A DNA stretch of 9,103 nt, from NCBI GenBank assembly GCA_964370035.1, contig CAYJGT010000063.1:1-9103 (forward strand). Reading direction: 5' to 3'. The stretch is from CAYJHC01 sp964370035 (GTDB lineage Bacteria; Bacillota; Clostridia; Peptostreptococcales; Anaerovoracaceae). Positions 1 through 6,404 of the stretch are shown here, in pieces (position 1 is the first letter of the stretch; each line of letters begins with the position of its first letter). The translations under genes were made by a program, and so were the position numbers. The notes under the pieces were generated by a model. It was not told the DNA's origin. It made no database searches and saw only the letters and a list, made by a program, of their open reading frames with translations.

Positions 1-18
1 CCTTAACCTTACCTTAAA

Positions 19-47
19 AGTATAATCGCATTTTTATAAAATATCAA
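19..47 (-). promoter_or_regulatory. Sigma-A-type promoter reading leftward out of the window
   Basis: On the minus strand a TTGATA box (47..42) and a TATACT box (24..19) are separated by exactly 17 bases, each 5 of 6 to consensus. Transcription would start near the left edge and run out of the window, so it probably serves a gene beyond position 1. It lies downstream of the operon terminator, which fits an independent next unit. The match is by eye only; AT-rich DNA gives chance matches. Confidence 0.45.
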
Positions 48-146
48 ATCTATAACCAATACTTTGTAATCATAAAAATTAAAACGCACCATTGTACCAA
101 AATCAAAATATTAATAAATAATATCAACAATCTTTTAAGCGCCTAT

Positions 147-186
147 ATTATAAAAATGGAGATACGCATAAATACATATCTCCATT
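147..186 (-). terminator. Rho-independent terminator of the amidase/symporter operon
   Basis: A perfect 10-bp inverted repeat (AATGGAGATA at 155-164, TATCTCCATT at 177-186) encloses a 12-nt loop. On the minus strand the stem is followed directly by a T-rich run (TTTTTATAATA). It lies about 60 bases after the stop codon of the last small gene, the right place and direction to end the leftward operon. Confidence 0.8.
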
Positions 187-246
187 ACAGAATTTGTTTA
201 ATTTTTAGCTCCACCCCAACATTTGACATAGAGCCCTCTATTCAAT

Positions 247-351
247 CTACTTTTTCTTTTCTTCGCCTTTCATAATTCTATTTGCTGTGTATAAAGCTCC
301 GCCAATAGATACTAGAAATATGCAAAGTAATAATATATTTATTCCGTCCAT
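247..351 (-). CDS. 34-residue single-helix membrane protein, probable symporter small accessory protein
   Basis: This ORF encodes 34 residues: a short MDGIN start, one hydrophobic helix (about residues 5-23) and a basic tail ending in KGEEKKK. Its ribosome site is clear: the upstream symporter ends in TAG that runs into GGAG, followed by six A bases and the ATG, so translation is probably coupled. The operon terminator follows about 60 bases later. From family knowledge, tiny one-helix proteins of about this length are found beside SSS symporters and have been named symporter small accessory proteins; length, position and topology fit, but I cannot test homology. It would sit in the inner membrane and may stabilise or modulate the symporter. 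The existence of the gene is well supported by the ribosome site and spacing; its function is inferred from position. Confidence 0.75.
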   Translation of the reverse strand: MDGINILLLCIFLVSIGGALYTANRIMKGEEKKK

Positions 352-360
352 TTTTTTCTC

Positions 361-1875
361 CTATTCTTGTGCTTCCAAAATTTTCTTTTTACCTCTTTTA
401 GGGTTTAGAGTTTCAAAGAATTCATCACTAGCTCTTCCTTTTGTAAAGATTAGAGATAACACAACATACACTACTAAGTTTACTATTAATCCAACAATTC
501 CAGATTGCATTCCGTTAAACATTGGAATGTAGTCAGGTTGAACATTAATGTAAGCAAAGTATACTACTACTACACATCCTGATAGGAACCCTGCCCAAGC
601 TCCAACCAAACTTCCTTTTTTCCACATAATACCTAGCACCACAACTGGGAAAGCTTGAAGCATTACTTGGTAAACTCTTGTTACTATCTGAACAACTGTT
701 GGTAAATCTGTCATTGCAAGAAGCAGGCCTGCAACACCAATTATTACTGTGAAAGTTCTAGCAATTGCCACTTTTTTCTGACTGCTAAATTTATGACTTA
801 CTGGCGACAATACATCGTTTGTAAATACAATTGCCCAAGAACTTATCATTGAGTCCATCATAGATAAGGATCCTGCAATAATTATAATAGCAATTAATGC
901 TGTAGCAACTGGTCCTAAGCTTCCAATAAACTCTATAAATGACATTGCTGAATCTAGTAATCCAAATTCTCCTAATGATGCAGATCCAATAGCAAAGAAG
1001 AATACAACTATTCCAAAGAAAACTGCTACTATCGGCATAATTTGTAATGATATTTTTAAAGACTTCATGTCTTTTGCCGCAAGCATTCTTGAGAATAGGG
1101 AAGGATACAGATAAGCTCCAAGTGCTGCAGTAATAATTAGAGATGGGTAGAATAATGAGCCTGGATGCTCTCCCCCCCAGCTTTCCAGTGAACCTGGAAC
1201 CGCTAATAACTCAGGAGTATGCGCCTTAGTCATTTCCCACATTTCTGACCATCCACCAAAGTGAGTAACCATTGCAATTATAAATACAAATGTTCCTGCA
1301 ACAAAGAATATCCACCCTTGATAGTAGTCTGCTAAAATTACAGCCTTCATGCCTGCAAACAGTATATACCCTATAAAAAATATTGCTATAATTATCATTC
1401 CCATATTAAAGGAAATTGCTCCCCCTGTTATTAATTGTACTGCATAGCCTGCTGCAAGAAACTCTGTGATAATCCAAGGAACTTCTATAACTAGTAATAC
1501 TAATCCTAAGACTATTCTAAGGCCTCTACTTCCATAACGCATTTCTAGCATTTCACCAAGAGTTGTAACACCATATTTATGACCAACTCTCCATACTGGT
1601 CCACAAATTATTGCGAATACCGCTAAACCTAATATTACTGCAGTTGTATAATATGCTACTGTCATTCCTATATCATGGCCCATTTGCGTATATCCTGTTA
1701 ATACAGATCCTGCATAACTTGTTCCAATAATTGTCATTGTAATAAACGGCCATGTGAACATTCTTCCGCCTACCGCAAAGTCCTCAAATGAAGTTGCTTT
1801 ACTTCCCATTGATACCATCACTATTAATCCAGCAATATATATTAAAAATATTACTATCATGATTACACTATCCAT
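361..1875 (-). CDS. Sodium:solute symporter (SSS family) of unknown substrate
   Basis: This 504-residue protein has the length and about 13 hydrophobic helices expected of SSS transporters (TC 2.A.21), which couple Na+ entry to solute uptake. Family hallmarks are visible: the FEDFAVGGR segment after helix 1 (about 30-38), the TLGEMLEMRYGSRGLR segment (105-120), a GYTQMGHDIG stretch after helix 2, and the Ser-rich helix near 336-346 (SLSMMDSMISS), where the family places Na+-contacting hydroxyl residues. The start is fixed by a near-perfect Shine-Dalgarno AAGGAGGTGA about 8 bases before the ATG. The tail is basic (KRGKKK). It lies between two tiny membrane proteins, downstream of two amidase-like genes in one operon. 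Inference: it imports the amide, or a precursor, used by amidase A. SSS substrates range from sugars and amino acids to carboxylates and cannot be read from this sequence. Confidence 0.93.
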   Translation of the reverse strand: MDSVIMIVIFLIYIAGLIVMVSMGSKATSFEDFAVGGRMFTWPFITMTIIGTSYAGSVLTGYTQMGHDIGMTVAYYTTAVILGLAVFAIICGPVWRVGHKYGVTTLGEMLEMRYGSRGLRIVLGLVLLVIEVPWIITEFLAAGYAVQLITGGAISFNMGMIIIAIFFIGYILFAGMKAVILADYYQGWIFFVAGTFVFIIAMVTHFGGWSEMWEMTKAHTPELLAVPGSLESWGGEHPGSLFYPSLIITAALGAYLYPSLFSRMLAAKDMKSLKISLQIMPIVAVFFGIVVFFFAIGSASLGEFGLLDSAMSFIEFIGSLGPVATALIAIIIIAGSLSMMDSMISSWAIVFTNDVLSPVSHKFSSQKKVAIARTFTVIIGVAGLLLAMTDLPTVVQIVTRVYQVMLQAFPVVVLGIMWKKGSLVGAWAGFLSGCVVVVYFAYINVQPDYIPMFNGMQSGIVGLIVNLVVYVVLSLIFTKGRASDEFFETLNPKRGKKKILEAQE

Positions 1876-1896
1876 TACACTTCACCTCCTTATCCT

Positions 1897-2136
1897 TTAT
1901 AACTCGTCACGCCAATTTTGCACCCAAAATAGTGCAAAAAGAGCTGCCGATAAAATAACCCATAGTAAAATCTGCATAAATGCTATCCAAGGCATTCCTA
2001 GCACAAAAGGGTCTACCTTATTAACTACAGCATCAAAAATTGGTGGAACTAGAAATATTATTGAAATTATAATTATTGTTCCCCAAATAAACCAATAACA
2101 AATTTTGCCCTTGTCTGATTGTACAAACTCTTTCAC
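1897..2136 (-). CDS. DUF3311-like small membrane protein, SSS symporter partner
   Basis: I place the start at a GTG (2136), giving 79 residues. A strong AAGGAGG site lies 8 bases before it. The upstream in-frame ATG at 2163 would add nine Lys-rich residues (88 in total) but has no visible ribosome site, and the Shine-Dalgarno for the GTG would lie inside its coding sequence. The protein has a charged N-terminus and two hydrophobic helices joined by VPPIFDAVVNKVDPFVLGMPW. The VLGMPW segment followed by a helix with LLWVILSAALFAL resembles DUF3311, a family of short two-helix proteins usually encoded next to SSS symporters. The symporter gene follows after 21 bases. It probably forms a complex with the symporter; that role is inferred from gene pairing, not from catalytic motifs. 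The family call is from memory. Confidence 0.8.
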   Translation of the reverse strand: MKEFVQSDKGKICYWFIWGTIIIISIIFLVPPIFDAVVNKVDPFVLGMPWIAFMQILLWVILSAALFALFWVQNWRDEL

Positions 2137-2209
2137 TTTACTTCCCTCCTTCTTTTTACTCATAATTACTTTTACTTATTTTAGTTCTAATTTAAAGTAG
2201 TTGGTTTCC

Positions 2210-2428
2210 TTAGAAAGTTGCATAGTATGCATTGTAGAACACTGCTGCACTTTCATAGTTTTCAACTTTTATGGGAGCAATTAGATCTTTCATATAAGCT
2301 TCTTCAGTCCAACTTATCTTTACTTTCCTATCTCCAACTACCTTTAAAACTTCCTCTTTTGTTGCTGGCCATGTTACATCTGCCATTCCCCTATGGAAAA
2401 AATGCATTGGTGCAAAATCTCTTGCCAT
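2210..2428 (-). CDS. 72-residue soluble protein of unknown function, DUF2795-like
   Basis: The gene is convincing. The TAG stop of amidase A runs directly into GGAGGAG, and the ATG follows three bases later, so it is tightly coupled to amidase A. The protein has no signal peptide or membrane helix. It begins with a short MARDFAPMHFFHRG segment, then a DVTWPATKEEVLKVV segment (17-31) and an APIKVENYESAAVFYNA segment (51-67). This two-part pattern, PAT(K/R)xE(L/V) followed by a P-x4-Y-x-S-A stretch, is like small DUF2795-type proteins, but the resemblance is by eye and the middle part differs. No catalytic residues stand out. From its coupling it may bind or regulate amidase A or a substrate. 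A 73- to 81-base gap separates it from the next gene. Confidence 0.8.
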   Translation of the reverse strand: MARDFAPMHFFHRGMADVTWPATKEEVLKVVGDRKVKISWTEEAYMKDLIAPIKVENYESAAVFYNAYYATF

Positions 2429-2437
2429 AATCTCCTC

Positions 2438-3355
2438 CTATTTCTTTTTATATGCGCTATAATTATTTTCTGTAATTCCTGTACCATTATAATCTTTGCA
2501 ACTTGCTCCTCTATGATTATAGGTATACATAAAGTTTGCATGAACAGCATATTTTCTCATATGATCTATTATTCCCGGATACAAGTCTGCTTTTATCATT
2601 GCATCTACGCCTGAAGATGCTTTTACTATTACAGTTCCATCTGGATTAATTATTGAACTCTCTCCAAAGTAAGAATAAGTTTCATCGATACCTGCAGCTA
2701 CACAACTTACAACATAGCATTGGTTAGAGTAAGCTCCAGCCTTATTAGTAATATCCATAGCTTGTCCAAAAGGATCCATATAGTGAGAAATCCTTACTAT
2801 TACATTAGCCCCATTAGTTGCTGCTTCTCTCCATATTTCTGGATAGTCTCCATCGGCGCAAGTGATAATAGCAATTCTTGATCCTTTAGGGCCTGGTGCC
2901 ACTGGGCAGCAATCTCCCGCATTAGTAGTTTCCATTGGTGCCCAAGGATTCATCTTACTGTATTCTAAAACTATTTCCCCATGGTTATTAATCATTATTC
3001 CAAGGTTCTCACAGAATCTGCCGTCTTTTGGTTTAACCCAAGGATTAAAAATTCCCCATATATCCAATTCTTTACAAGCATCTTTTAGCCTTTGAATTTC
3101 TGGTCCATCAATATCCAATAAAACATTTTGCCATTCAGTTAGATGCATTCCTTGAAGGGCAACTTCTGGTGTAGCAACAAGATCAATTCCTGGAAATCCT
3201 AGCACTGCCCTATCTAAGTTTTCTATTATTAGATCAATATTTTGGTTTACCTCCTCCATATTTGCAGCATTTATTGGGTGAAACTGAGCAACAGCTACGC
3301 TCAGCACCTCTGACTCTACTTTGCCATGAGTAGAAAACACATTCCCAATATTCAT
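2438..3355 (-). CDS. Amidase A: aliphatic amidase/formamidase-like enzyme (nitrilase superfamily)
   Basis: A 305-residue cytoplasmic amidohydrolase related to AmiF and AmiE, which hydrolyse short amides to a carboxylate and ammonia. The catalytic set is intact: Glu64 (ATPEVALQG), Lys134 (EYSKMNPW), second Glu142 (WAPME), nucleophile Cys166 (IITCADGDYPE) and Asp168. Cys166 falls at the same number as in AmiE and H. pylori AmiF, and the LYPGIIDHMRKYAVHANFMY and HRG segments also follow AmiF. It ends about 30-40 residues earlier than AmiF or AmiE, so the C-terminal arm that holds their oligomers together is short. The start is supported by AAGGAG seven bases before the ATG. It is the second gene of the operon, 71 bases after its paralogue. 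The exact substrate is unknown: active-site residues beyond the triad differ from AmiF (Ala167 instead of His), so I do not use the symbol. Confidence 0.88.
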   Translation of the reverse strand: MNIGNVFSTHGKVESEVLSVAVAQFHPINAANMEEVNQNIDLIIENLDRAVLGFPGIDLVATPEVALQGMHLTEWQNVLLDIDGPEIQRLKDACKELDIWGIFNPWVKPKDGRFCENLGIMINNHGEIVLEYSKMNPWAPMETTNAGDCCPVAPGPKGSRIAIITCADGDYPEIWREAATNGANVIVRISHYMDPFGQAMDITNKAGAYSNQCYVVSCVAAGIDETYSYFGESSIINPDGTVIVKASSGVDAMIKADLYPGIIDHMRKYAVHANFMYTYNHRGASCKDYNGTGITENNYSAYKKK

Positions 3356-3426
3356 AATTTTTCTCCTTCTTTCTTCATAGTGTTAACTTTCATATATTAA
3401 TCTCTTTCCAACTAATAATTGTTCTT

Positions 3427-4167
3427 TTAAATGTATAATGTCCCATGTACTATTGCAGGAACTCCCATTGGCGCCTTATTAACTACTTGCCCTTTGGGGT
3501 CTACAATCATTGAGTTACCCATGTAATAATATTCCCCATCTTTTCCTACTGGGTTACATCCCACTACATATGCTTTTGCCACTATCGCCATTCCTTTATT
3601 TGTGATTTCATAAGCTTGATTAAATGGGTGCATATAATGAGAACTTCTTATAATTAAATTAGCATCCTTTTCTTTTATCAGCTTCCACATTTCAGGATAT
3701 TCCCCATCTGATGAAAGAATTGTGGCAATCCTACTTCCCTTAGGGCCTCTGCATATGGGCATTTCCATACCAGGATTGCATGTTTCCATTGGTGCCCAAG
3801 GATTCATCTTTATGTATTCATGTACGATTTCGCCCTTGTTATTTATTATTATTATAGTGTTATAACAAAAGTCTCCATTTGAGGGCTTTACCCAAGGATT
3901 AAATACTCCCCATATATTATTTTCTTTACAAGCTGTAGCAATTTTTTTGATTTCTGGACTATCAAGGGTAGTAAGCATGTTTAGCCATTCTTCTCCATGG
4001 ACACCTTGAAAGGAACATTCTGCAGTAACAAAAATATCCAGATCAGGATTTTTTAATTTAGCCATCTTCATATGTTTAATAAAACTATTCAGATTGTCAT
4101 CTAGCTCTAACTGATTCCCTGCATCTTTGGCTGCTATTTGAGCTAATGCAATATTAATTTTTTCCAT
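3427..4167 (-). CDS. Amidase B: paralogue of amidase A with the catalytic Cys replaced by Ser, C-terminally short
   Basis: A 246-residue paralogue of amidase A, sharing the FNPWVKPxxGxFC, KMNPWAPMET and GPKGSRIA segments and most of the core. Glu50, Lys120, Glu128 and Asp154 match the catalytic and supporting residues of amidase A, but the nucleophile position reads ILSSDGEYPE: Ser152 (codon TCA) in place of Cys166. In the nitrilase superfamily the Cys is required, so classical amidase chemistry is not expected. The protein ends at HGTLYI, about 45 residues before the end of amidase A, losing the helix and HRG region. It is the first gene of the operon, with a strong AAGGAGGG site about 10 bases before its ATG. 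It could be a non-catalytic partner of amidase A, a binding or sensing protein, or an early pseudogene. The intact reading frame and ribosome site argue that it is still translated. Confidence 0.82.
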   Translation of the reverse strand: MEKINIALAQIAAKDAGNQLELDDNLNSFIKHMKMAKLKNPDLDIFVTAECSFQGVHGEEWLNMLTTLDSPEIKKIATACKENNIWGVFNPWVKPSNGDFCYNTIIIINNKGEIVHEYIKMNPWAPMETCNPGMEMPICRGPKGSRIATILSSDGEYPEMWKLIKEKDANLIIRSSHYMHPFNQAYEITNKGMAIVAKAYVVGCNPVGKDGEYYYMGNSMIVDPKGQVVNKAPMGVPAIVHGTLYI

Positions 4168-4410
4168 TAACAGATACCCTCCTTTCCACTACATTTGTAG
4201 CATCTTCCAGAAACTTATACCAGTTGGTAGAATTATATTCTTTTTCATCTGGAATTATTAGTCATTTTTTAAACTAAAGAATTTACTATTTTGCAATAGA
4301 TATAATGAGAATTTCATTTGATTTATATGCTATTTTTTTTACGTATTAAAGATAAGTTTGCCATACATCTTGAACATCTTTAACAAAATCATTTAAATTC
4401 CATATTAGTT
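4154..4410 (-). pseudogene. Possible remains of a dead small gene upstream of amidase B
   Basis: One minus-strand frame gives protein-like stretches broken by stops: NLNDFVKDVQDVWQTYL (from about 4399), then a TAA, then a stretch with KKIAYKSNEILIISIAK, then TAG, TAA, TAG and TGA close together, then NSTNWYKFLEDATNVVERR up to a TAA overlapping the first codons of amidase B. All of these lie in the same frame. There is no ATG with a ribosome site. The stretches look like real protein, yet AT-rich DNA can mimic this. I do not recognise a family. Confidence 0.25.
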
Positions 4411-4483
4411 AATAATTAATCAAACTATGGCTCTTTTGTATATTACTTCACAATATTCCAACTATTGCTTTTTTTTAGGAAAC

Positions 4484-4520
4484 AAGTGTACTTTTTTAAC
4501 CAAGAAAGTACACTTTCTTG
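4484..4520. promoter_or_regulatory. Paired operator candidate for the AraC-type regulator
   Basis: AAGTGTACTTT (4484-4494) is the exact inverse of AAAGTACACTT (4505-4515); their GTGTAC and GTACAC cores start 22 bases apart, about two helical turns. The right copy also sits in a palindrome with 9-base arms, CAAGAAAGT and ACTTTCTTG, around AC (4501-4520). The palindrome overlaps the -35 box of the regulator gene. This is what a binding site pair of a dimeric regulator would look like, with self-repression possible. Neither arm is followed by a T-run, so it is not a terminator. Confidence 0.55.
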
Positions 4521-4546
4521 TATCACTAATCTAAATATGCTATTAT
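4518..4546 (+). promoter_or_regulatory. Promoter of the AraC-type regulator gene
   Basis: A TTGTAT box (4518-4523) and a TATTAT box (4541-4546) are 17 bases apart, and TGC directly before the -10 gives an extended -10 (TGn). Transcription would start near 4553, leaving a leader of under 40 bases. The ribosome site AGGAG (4580-4584) is five bases before the ATG at 4590. Confidence 0.65.
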
Positions 4547-4589
4547 AGTCACAGTAAATAGACCTACAATTGTTAACATAGGAGTTATT

Positions 4590-6404
4590 ATGTACAAAAA
4601 TAAATCTGCTTATTGCGAAGGCACCATTGCTTCCTATACTGAAAGAAACCCATCACAGGGGATTCACTGGCATACTGATCACGAAATAATTTTTGTTCTC
4701 AACGGCTCATTAAAGTTACAAATTAATTTTCTAGAAATAGAGCTTAACGAAGGAGATATGTTTTTAATAGTAAGCAATGACTCTCACAAACTATTTTCTC
4801 AACACCCAGATACACAAGTTCTGTTTCTTATGTTAGACAAATCCCATTGCGAAACCTTAATACCCCACCTTTACGAATCTTTGGCAATTGTTCATTATAT
4901 GAAGGGTTTCGAAAGCCTATCTGCTATTAAGGACGTACTTCTTGTAGACATAAAATCGCTTTCTAATTTTATATTTGCTACCAGTGATTTTAATGACGCT
5001 ACAAAAAATATTCTAGACACAAAAATTTTGAATTTATTAAATCACATTGTTCACTCTTACACTTCTAAGGTTCCATCTATTAATCAAACTAATACTGTTT
5101 CCTCGGAAAAACTTAAGTTAGCATATAGGGTTGTTGATTTTGTATATGATAACTACGATAGGAAGTTAAATCTTCAAGAGCTAGCTGACAAAGAATACTT
5201 AACCTTACCTCATCTTTCTAGAGTTATATCAGAGGTTACAGGATTGAATTTTCGGGATTGGGTGAACTATGTTAGAGCAGAAAGTGCCGAAAAATTATTA
5301 CTTTCCACAGATCTTCCTATAACCGCAATTTCTGAACAGTGTGGATTTTCTAATGTGAGATACTTTGTCAAGCATTTCAAAAAGTGGTATAACGTTACTC
5401 CTCTAGCTTTCAGAAAAACACATAAAAGTTCTTATAGTGGTAATGTAACAGGTATCGAGCTGTCAGAGAAATGGTCTGAAAGTATCCAAAAACTTCCCCC
5501 TTCGCATAGTAGGAAAACTGATATAACCCTTGATTTTTTCTCCGACCACAAAGAGTTGGCTAAATTGGAGGATATGGACACAATAGTAATACCTTTCTCC
5601 GCAATGCTAAAAGATTCAATTTTAAATCACTTTGATGTTATTAAAAGAGAATTGCATTTTAAGTATGTTGTAATTCCTCTTACCCAGTCCAGTTTCACTA
5701 AAGACTTAGCCGCAGAGCATAGCACGGTCTTGCAGAAAAGTTTTCTTAATTTATCCAAGACTGGGCTTACAATAACTTTTGAAATAGACTATTCATTAAA
5801 CTATGATGATGAAAGCCTTGCGCAAGTGGAAAGTCTTCTCCAATGGGCAACTATTTTTTCTGATAATTTTCAAGTTAAGAAGGTATACCCTTACGAAAAT
5901 AATGACAACACAAACGAGCCCTCAACTCCATTTGTAAAAAAGTTTATGAGGAAGCGAACTAATATTTATGATTTGATTTCCGTAGATGGACTTAAAACTC
6001 CTCTTTATTTCTATCATTTTATGATGGGGAAATTGTTCGGAAAAATTATTAAAGAAGATGAACATTACCTTGTTACCGAAGATTCTAATTCTTTCCGCGT
6101 ATTCTTTTTTAATGAAACTTCGTCAATCAAGGATAAACCTCTTTCCTATGAACTTAACATAGAAGGTAAAGCAGATACATACAAGGTAGTTCATTACGAT
6201 TGGTATTTAGATTTGAATGACTATAGAGAGTTTACTAATACTCCCAACATTCTTCATTATTTAGAGGGCGAAGAAATTGATCTTTTTAATATGATGTCTC
6301 ACCCTAATATTTCCTTTGAAATTTTAGAGAAAAGTGAAAAAACTAGTTTTCCTGTAATACTAAAAAAGAATAACCTGCAACTATTAATTGTAACCGCACT
6401 TTAG
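4590..6404 (+). CDS. AraC-family transcriptional regulator with cupin N-terminus and shortened GH39-like C-terminal region
   Basis: This 604-residue protein has three parts. Residues 1 to about 90 form a cupin-type ligand domain, with the HxHxxxE motif at His26, His28 and Glu32 (IHWHTDHE). Residues about 176-276 are the double helix-turn-helix DNA-binding domain, with the second helix pair ITAISEQCGFSNVRYFVKHF and the closing FKKWYNVTPLAFRK. Residues about 310-604 resemble the GH39-like tail of some clostridial AraC proteins, best seen from GLKTPLYFYHFMMGKL (467-482) through the beta-rich end. These proteins usually have around 750 or more residues; here most of the barrel is missing and no Asn-Glu-Pro acid/base motif is seen in the usual context, so no enzyme activity is expected. 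It is divergent from the amidase/symporter operon and is its likely regulator, with an operator candidate at its own promoter. Start is supported by AGGAG. Confidence 0.88.
   Translation: MYKNKSAYCEGTIASYTERNPSQGIHWHTDHEIIFVLNGSLKLQINFLEIELNEGDMFLIVSNDSHKLFSQHPDTQVLFLMLDKSHCETLIPHLYESLAIVHYMKGFESLSAIKDVLLVDIKSLSNFIFATSDFNDATKNILDTKILNLLNHIVHSYTSKVPSINQTNTVSSEKLKLAYRVVDFVYDNYDRKLNLQELADKEYLTLPHLSRVISEVTGLNFRDWVNYVRAESAEKLLLSTDLPITAISEQCGFSNVRYFVKHFKKWYNVTPLAFRKTHKSSYSGNVTGIELSEKWSESIQKLPPSHSRKTDITLDFFSDHKELAKLEDMDTIVIPFSAMLKDSILNHFDVIKRELHFKYVVIPLTQSSFTKDLAAEHSTVLQKSFLNLSKTGLTITFEIDYSLNYDDESLAQVESLLQWATIFSDNFQVKKVYPYENNDNTNEPSTPFVKKFMRKRTNIYDLISVDGLKTPLYFYHFMMGKLFGKIIKEDEHYLVTEDSNSFRVFFFNETSSIKDKPLSYELNIEGKADTYKVVHYDWYLDLNDYREFTNTPNILHYLEGEEIDLFNMMSHPNISFEILEKSEKTSFPVILKKNNLQLLIVTAL

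Larger units (their letters stand above)
1..246. other. Non-coding region after the amidase/symporter operon
   Basis: I see no convincing gene here. The region holds the operon terminator (about 147-186), a leftward promoter candidate (19-47) and a short inverted repeat at 229-240 (TAGAG, two bases, CTCTA) just after the 34-residue ORF. The first 20 bases contain three CCTTA copies in close succession. The 60 bases between the last stop codon and the terminator would be the 3' untranslated end of the operon mRNA. Confidence 0.6.
4168..4589. promoter_or_regulatory. Divergent control region between the amidase operon and the AraC-type gene
   Basis: This 422-base region separates two divergent units. 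On the right it holds the regulator promoter and a set of inverted repeats. For the leftward operon the best -10 is a perfect TATAAT on the minus strand (4237..4232), about 65 bases before the amidase B start. No good -35 lies 16-18 bases upstream, which fits activator-dependent transcription but is weak evidence. Other small repeats are two ACATCTT copies 9 bases apart (4365-4380) and an AT palindrome near 4409-4419. Confidence 0.5.

Noticed and set aside
287..532. Plus-strand open frame, 81 residues
   Set aside because: It lies mostly opposite the symporter gene and the 34-residue gene and has no ribosome site; a shadow.
1754..3095. Plus-strand open frames at 1754-2098, 2218-2430, 2393-2614 and 2862-3095
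   Set aside because: All are opposite well-supported minus-strand genes, with low-complexity or unusual composition and no ribosome sites.
4190..4248. Micro-ORF MKKNIILPTGISFWKMLQM on the minus strand before amidase B
   Set aside because: No ribosome site; probably chance. It would only matter if a leader peptide were shown.
4280..4320. Sigma-54-type promoter for the amidase operon
   Set aside because: A TTGCA is present on the minus strand but no GG element lies at the required distance, and the regulator is not of the sigma-54 activator type.
4484..4520. Terminator hairpin between the divergent genes
   Set aside because: No T-run follows the stem on either strand and the position overlaps a -35 box, so an operator is the better reading.
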